Source: Polytrichum commune (taxonomy: Eukaryota > Streptophyta > Polytrichopsida > Polytrichales > Polytrichaceae). From it: DNA of 64,000 bases. Below the pieces are notes generated by a model that saw only the letters and a list, made by a program, of their open reading frames with translations, made no database searches and was not told where the DNA came from. Location: contig OX485804.1 in the NCBI GenBank assembly GCA_950295325.1, positions 41,354,001 to 41,418,000 of the forward strand, written 5' to 3'. The position numbers and the translations under genes are program-made. This document shows positions 58,028 through 64,000 of the stretch, one piece after another (the stretch's first letter is position 1; each line of letters begins with the position of its first letter).

Positions 58028-61000
58028 CTAATTCCTTCTTGGCAACCTCCTCCGGTTGCCTCCCCTTCCCCTTCCCCTTCCCCTTCCCCTTCCCCTTCGT
58101 CCATTGGCCCCTGCATGTTGGTGAATTTGATGTGGATCACCAGCCACTAGTGCATTCAGCCTGGCAATCTCCGCGGCTGGAACTGCCTCCCCTGCATTCA
58201 CAGGGTTTGGCCTGAAATGCGCTGCGTTCATGTCCAACGGTAGTTGGAGGCCAATCAGATCCCCCGATATCCCCAATGTCTGTTCATCGTCGTTGTCCAC
58301 CACTCTCCGCGATCGCGGCTCCTTCTGGAGCACCACGCGCCACGCAGGATGCCTCCAATCCTCAATGAAGAACACCTTGCGCCATGTGCACAAATAGTCA
58401 ACAAAGGTATTGTATGGATTCACACAATATATGCACATCCTCCGATGCACCATACATTGGGGCACACTTCAACAGGGAGGAGCCACATTCCCACATGAAC
58501 CCCAATCAGACTCACTACATTGTGATACCTGGCGGATTGTGGCCGGTAACACATACGGTTCTATGTCACGGGCAATCCGATCATTGAACCTGACAATCGT
58601 GAAGCCATACTGGTCTACCTTCGTGGATGACTGTGCCCCAGGAGCATTGCGAATCCATGAACCACGAAACACTACCCTCCTTTGCGCTGAGTATCGAACA
58701 ACAATAATCTCTTTCAAGACTCCTACCATACTCACACCTGCGCTTTGTCCCTCCTCTGCTCCAAATATGCTGGCGATTCCATAATCTTGTGTCACGAACC
58801 CTCGTTCATCTCCCTCGTTGTACACCCTGTAGTGGTTCCCATAGGCCCACATTTGCTGATAACTCTCAGCATCTCGAGAAGGGAGACTCGATAGTCGGAG
58901 CAAATCGATGTCAACATTGCGTGAACCATGTGTGTTGACCAACTGCGTGGTGTATGATGGCAACCAGTCCACAAAGTCAGGCAAGTCGTTCAAGAGGTCA
59001 TTAGGATAAGCACGTTGTTGTCTTCGGCTAAGCCCTCTTAATGCAGCATCCCTCCTGAATGTTGCCCTTCCTGCCTCCAGTTGCTCTTTAAGGGCCTGGT
59101 ATTGTCTGGCAGATACAAAATAACTATACATTAGTGGGTGTGACAGCACCTGAACGCAAAGGCCATGGCTACATACAGACTAGGCGTGAATTTGATTATT
59201 CATCAAGACATAATGCATATGGTTTACCTCCAAGGCTCCCTAGTTGCCTCTGAATTCCTAATAATCCAAGAATGGATTGCTCTCCGCTCCTCGTTGGTTA
59301 GTTCTCGGTTTAGGGCTTTTCCTTCTAGCAGTTCTCCACAATCACCCAACTCCTCCTCGTCATCCCAAATTCTTCGTCGTGTGAAGGGATAGAGCTTCAA
59401 GTACTCGGTGCAAAATCCGAGTGCCTCATCATACAAGTAAGCATTCGCAATGGCACCCTCGGGGTGTGCCCGGTTCCGGATATATTTTTTTAAAACATTC
59501 AAGTGTCTCTCTACCGGATAGCACCAAGCATTGGCAATTGGGCCGCACAACTTCACCTGCCTAACAAGATGGATTGGCAAATGGACCATAATGTCAAAAA
59601 AAGAAGGAGGAAACCATACCTCCATTAAGCACATTGTTTCGGCTGCATAATGTTGTAAACGCTCTAACTCTGTCACAGCTATGACCTTTTTGCAGATCAT
59701 TGTGAACAACCTTGCAAGCCGAATAATGGCCGATCGGGGCCCCCTGTCCATAAGATGCCTCAAACAAACAGGGAGTATAAATTGGAAAAAGATGTGGAAG
59801 TCATGGGACTTCATGTTACCAATTCTATTCTGGAGTATGTGCTTCTGCATTGGCCCACAATAGCCCGTCGGTAGTGATATTCCAGCCAATTGCTCTAGAA
59901 AATTTTTTTGTTCCTCTTTGGTCAGCACGTATGGTGCAGGAGGCTTGATGTAATTTCCACCAGGCACCGGCCCTCGACGAACCCACAAATGTTGCCGTAT
60001 TCTCTCCTCCTCCATATCTCGACGCGAGGCTGCGGTGTCTTTCGCTCCAAATAGTAACTTCACTAAGCTGTCGCATATGTTGCGCTCAATGTGCATTACA
60101 TCCAAGAGGTGCCTGATTGGAAGCTTCTGCGGCTACAAGCTGCAATAGTAAGCATATGTTGCAATGTGCATAATGGTCTCGTAAGTCACTAGGTGTTTTC
60201 AACAACAAGCCACAACATGCTAGTGTCCAACATCATATATGCACATTTGGGACCACAACAACCTGCAAGCAAGTAGGCAATGCTTCATTGTCTGATATTC
60301 ATATATACATATGTCAAATTACATATATTTCATTTGCAGTTGTAGATGAATGAGCAGGCTGGCAACAACAAACTGTCCATTTTGATAGAGTCAGGGTATT
60401 GTCTGCATTGCATTTATTCTTAATTCATTACAGACTCTGAAGTTAAACATTGCAGTGTGTCCAGCAAGGACCAGGAATATTCACAACATCCCGGTGATCA
60501 TATCATCTTCCTGGCCATGTAAGGTAGACATGAATTGACAACCAGAGATATTCAACCATGTCATTCCTTTCAATGAAAATTAGGAGAATAAATAGCAACA
60601 GGTTTCGCAATACTAACCCTCCAGTATGGTAACTGGTATAGCGCTGATACTCTCTTTACACCGTGCTCCTTGGCAGGAAATTCGTCGTCCTTCTCTGTGC
60701 CCCCTCCGTCAATGTAGGCCTCTGATTGACGGCCATACCGAATTGTTTGGTTTCCTGTTAGTGGTTCGGCCGCCGTTTCATGGTTTGCTTCACCGTCAAA
60801 TGCTGCAGCTGCGCCCCGAAAATAATGGTCTCCTTGCAGATATCTTCTATGGCAGTTGCAGTACACATTTTTCCTCAGTATTTTGGACCTGCGAGATACT
60901 GTGTGGGGTCCGCATACAGGACAACCTTTGAACCCTTTTGTAGTTAGTCCAGAAATCAATCCATAGGCCGGAAAATCGTGCAATGTCCACATCAAAACGG

Positions 61001-62769
61001 CCCTCAGGTTGAAGTGGGACACTCCCAAATTAGCTCTAGCATCCCATGTAAGAACCCCCCTACGACTCCACAGTTGTTGCAACTCATCTACCAGAGGTTG
61101 TACGAAGACATCAATATTTGAACCTGTTAGACTTAATTTAGTTGGAATCAGAAGACATAACATTACAAAGTATTTTTTGGTTACCAACCACGGAGGCAAG
61201 TTGTAGTTGAACACAATGACTGGAGTTAAGCTTTGGGTTGAGCGTTTCTCAGAATATGGGTTCATGCCGTCCAGGGCAAGTCCTAGATGGATATCCCGCG
61301 GATCTCGACCGAACATATCATTGCCCGCTTCAGGTTCCAGTTCTGTGTTCACAAAATTCCACTGTGGAGAATCAGCAGTGTGTCTCATCTTTCCATCAAC
61401 CGACTTGTTAAAATAGTGCCATACATTTAACTTTGACAACTTCTTAGAGCTAAACATCCTTTGCAGCTGAGGGATAAGGGGAAAATGACGCAATATCAAA
61501 GTCGGTACCCTTGACCTCCCGCACATTCTGTACCTATCATGCTCACACACTGGACATTTCTCAACATCCTCTAAATCACCATTAAATAAACAACACCCAT
61601 TAGGACAAGCATGTATCATGTTATATGCCAACCCAAGTCTCCGCAGAATTTTGCTCGCCTCATACTCCGTTTTCGGAAGACAATTTCCCGCGGGCAGAAT
61701 ACTCATACTCAGGAGCATAAGTAGCTCATTCGTAAATGTGTTGGACACACCGTGTGTCTTACAACAATTCACTATGAGCAAGGTTGCGCATAGCATGGAC
61801 AAGGTGCTGCCCTCATACAAGGGCAGTGTTGCGGCAATATCAAATTCGGGATTCGAACCCATTCGGTCCTCGGGAATTTGACCCAGCAGCTCTTCCAGGT
61901 CCTCCTCATCACTCTGTTCGTCGTCCGATGCATCCCCTGGCTCCCTCCTGGAGGAATCACTAGAGTTCTCCTCCGCGTCCCCATCTTCGGCCCCTAAATT
62001 GGCCGAACCCTCCTCTCCGCTGGAGCCTCCATCGACATTGCTTGTTCCATGTTGACGTGGGCATTGGCTGTGATCGTTACTGCAATTGGACTGCAGGGAC
62101 CTTGTTTGAAACTCAGCAATGTATTCACCTTCTGACCGCACATTAATGTTGCTCACAATATCCGCATCTCCGAGTCCATCCTGCCGGTGCTGCATTGGGG
62201 ACCCCTCTGCAACGGCAGCTTCGGGGCAGGCGGCCACAGCCGCACGCATGTGTATGTTGTCCGCAAACGTGAAAGCATTCCTCACCATCATCCCAATTCC
62301 AACGCCGTCGTCGAGAGCTATCTCAGCTATTGGCTCATTCAGGCCGAGAAATGCTCGAGCGTGTGAGCCAATGTGCTGATCCCACTCCTCGTCAGATGAG
62401 TCATAGTCGTCACCCTAAATGTCAACATACACCAATATTAAAACACACATCGACAACAAAATGGTCACGTCAATAATAAAGTTTAAGTATTTCATGACCA
62501 CTCCCTCAACTATGGTCGATGTGCGTAATTACCTGTGTACTACCTCTCAAGGCACCATGTCGGCCCCGATGCCTGAGGTGCCTTGCAACTGTGCTGGTCT
62601 TGTAGGGTCGTCTCCGCCCCCCACAAAGATTGCAAGGGCACCTGTACCTAGACAATGCATTCCTGTCAGCACGATCCTCGTCTCGCTGCTGCAACTTCAA
62701 ATCCCTTGCCTTGATGCGGAGTGGATGGTCTAGTGGAAGCCGAGCTACTGGTTCACCCTCCATGCTCAT
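58028..62769 (-). CDS. CACTA transposase Tnp2 with DUF4216 region, five exons, apparently intact
   Basis: Exons are 62769-62533, 62414-60618, 60126-59228, 59105-58529 and 58375-58028. All four introns are GT-AG and phases join exactly (0, 0, 2+1, 0), giving 1285 residues. Residues 1-79 contain the transposase-associated Cys motif (YRCPCNLCGGRRRP). An acidic Ser/Glu/Asp-rich stretch follows, then the Tnp2 core with CPNGCCLFNGD, CPVCEHDRYR, LALDGMNPYS, LHDFPAYGLISG, KGCPVCG and, across the third exon, LPIRHLLDVMHIERNICDSL. The last two exons carry the DUF4216-type region (VDQYGFTIVRFN, then PATIRQVFFIEDW). The tail is Arg/Gly-rich (GRRGRGRGRGRG), coded by a CCTTCC repeat on the plus strand. Tnp2 binds and cuts element ends. 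No stop or frameshift was found, so this element may be autonomous or recently so. Confidence 0.92.
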
Positions 62770-64000
62770 GCCTCAATCTGCATCATGTTTTAGCACCATG
62801 TTATTCTTTAATGAACCCAGTCTTGCATAACAGAAGAACGTCCCAGCTACGGCAGGCGACACATAACTTTGGGCAGTCCAACATTCATAGTCTTGTAGAC
62901 TTATTGCACCATTACAATATGAGATCAATGTGAAGCAACTCACCTCGCACCTTGGCTAATTTGCTATCAACCACCTTAAAAGGGTGCAAATCATTCACTG
63001 AAGGGGACACCGATATTGCTAGTCATACACACGGTTTTCATCCACATCAACTCACGCCGGGGCACCAAGTAAAAATGGCGCTAAACCACTCCAGCATCCA
63101 CACTACTGTCTTGTTAGCTGTGTCGTTGACCATATACACAAGTTATTCACTCAGGCAATGGACCTTAGATATACTGCCAGCAACAGACACTCCGAAGAAT
63201 CATTAGGGCAAGTAGTGTTGTCAATGTCTGCCTGCAACAGGGGTTTCATGTAAGCATCCATACTTACATGGTCCTCGCAGATCTTCTGGTACACGCAATC
63301 TTACCTCAACGGTTCCCCTGAGGACTCGATCGTCAGCCGGTGAAGCCCGGTTCCCTGCATCCTCCGCAGATAAAGACCCCATGCCTTCTACATACTGCTA
63401 CTTGACACAAATACGAATCAGTACCTCCCATGAAAGTGAGGTGATCTTCACAGAATATGGGGACATTGCTTGACATAATTCAGGAGGTAAGATGGAAAGC
63501 CCATCAAAGTCCTATTCATGTTGTTGCGCGCATTACGAAGGCACTTTATATGATCATGGTGCTCAATCAGTGGCTGCCATTCTCGACACAACCTGTTCTC
63601 CCATACCCAACATCATCACCAGACTGGGTGAACCCTCTAACTTTTCGTACATTTCTCAGCTGAGTTGAGAATGACACACATTCTGACACACATCATACGC
63701 TCTTACACAGTGAACTAAGAATACGTTGTATGTTTAAACCATTAGACTTCTAACAATCCTCCAGGTTGAAGATGGTGTAGCCATTCTGGCAGGCAACTCA
63801 ACCGCAAACATCTACATCCTTGCAGCATGACAACCATGATAACTATATATTACTGAATCTGCCCATCTGTAACTGATGTTACACTCCGACTCTGCATTGC
63901 CGAAACAAGTCTGGCTACAGATCGAACTGCATAGGCAGTGTGTGGCATAACGGAACACGCAGGCACGACAATGTTGAAGAGGACCCAGTGGGTCAATCCA
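62770..64000. other. CACTA 5' region upstream of Tnp2
   Basis: This should hold the Tnp2 promoter and leader. No domain-bearing frame is visible on either strand, and the terminal inverted repeat is not reached. Confidence 0.5.

Larger units (their letters stand above)
53371..64000. mobile_element. CACTA (En/Spm-like) element, left end to beyond the window
   Basis: The left end reads CACTAGTAGAAAACATGG, the standard plant CACTA terminus. A subterminal hairpin, AACCGCA...TGCGGTT, follows (53397-53423). The element encodes a Tnp2 transposase on the minus strand and holds captured exons of a host gene. I found no matching right terminus up to 64000, so it is longer than 10.6 kb. It inserted 13 bp upstream of the MULE transposase ATG. 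The 3-bp target duplication cannot be checked without the right end. Confidence 0.9.

Noticed and set aside
63180-63230. CACTA right end near caagtagtg
   Set aside because: It lacks the ttttct-tag-tg context of a terminal repeat and any subterminal hairpin.

Overview
The window is nuclear DNA of a land plant. Host genes carry GT-AG introns, intergenic DNA is long and AT-rich, and mobile elements of several plant families fill much of the rest. The recognisable host genes are a GIL1/IRK-interacting type DUF641 gene, a mitochondrial ADP/ATP carrier with a plant-type N-terminal extension, and an F-box/kelch-like gene. The lineage cannot be fixed from the sequence; the F-box type and the MULE type would suit a bryophyte or another early-diverging plant, but that is only an impression.

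Layout. 1-1122 (minus) is the long last exon of the DUF641 gene, running off the window. 7166-12467 is a decayed Copia retrotransposon with both LTRs. 13069-15893 and 30992-33816 are the arms of an inverted duplication with a 15.1 kb spacer. Each arm holds one ADP/ATP carrier gene, and the arms look identical, while their outer flanks have clearly diverged. Inside the spacer lie a 2.6 kb PIF/Harbinger-like element (17163-19784), a Copia fragment (25300-26428) and a 50-bp minisatellite. 36206-38264 (minus) is the F-box gene.

From about 42.15 kb rightwards the sequence is accessory. A Mutator-like element (MULE) carries two convergent genes. One is a seven-exon plus-strand gene (44304-49602) with an N-terminal zinc-finger-like segment and a C-terminal ULP1-type protease. 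The other is a minus-strand SWIM-type MULE transposase (50254-53357). The MULE contains several minisatellites, and the short word AGAACA(T/G), or its complement, recurs in its introns, coding sequence, spacer and arrays. This resembles the self-recognition motifs of Arabidopsis VANDAL elements.

At 53371 a CACTA element begins, just upstream of the MULE transposase start, and it runs to the window end. It encodes what looks like an intact five-exon Tnp2 transposase with a DUF4216 region (58028-62769, minus). It has also captured several exons, with introns, of a cytosolic methionyl-tRNA synthetase gene. The right part is therefore a nest: captured host gene, inside CACTA, inside MULE. The right ends of both elements lie beyond the window.
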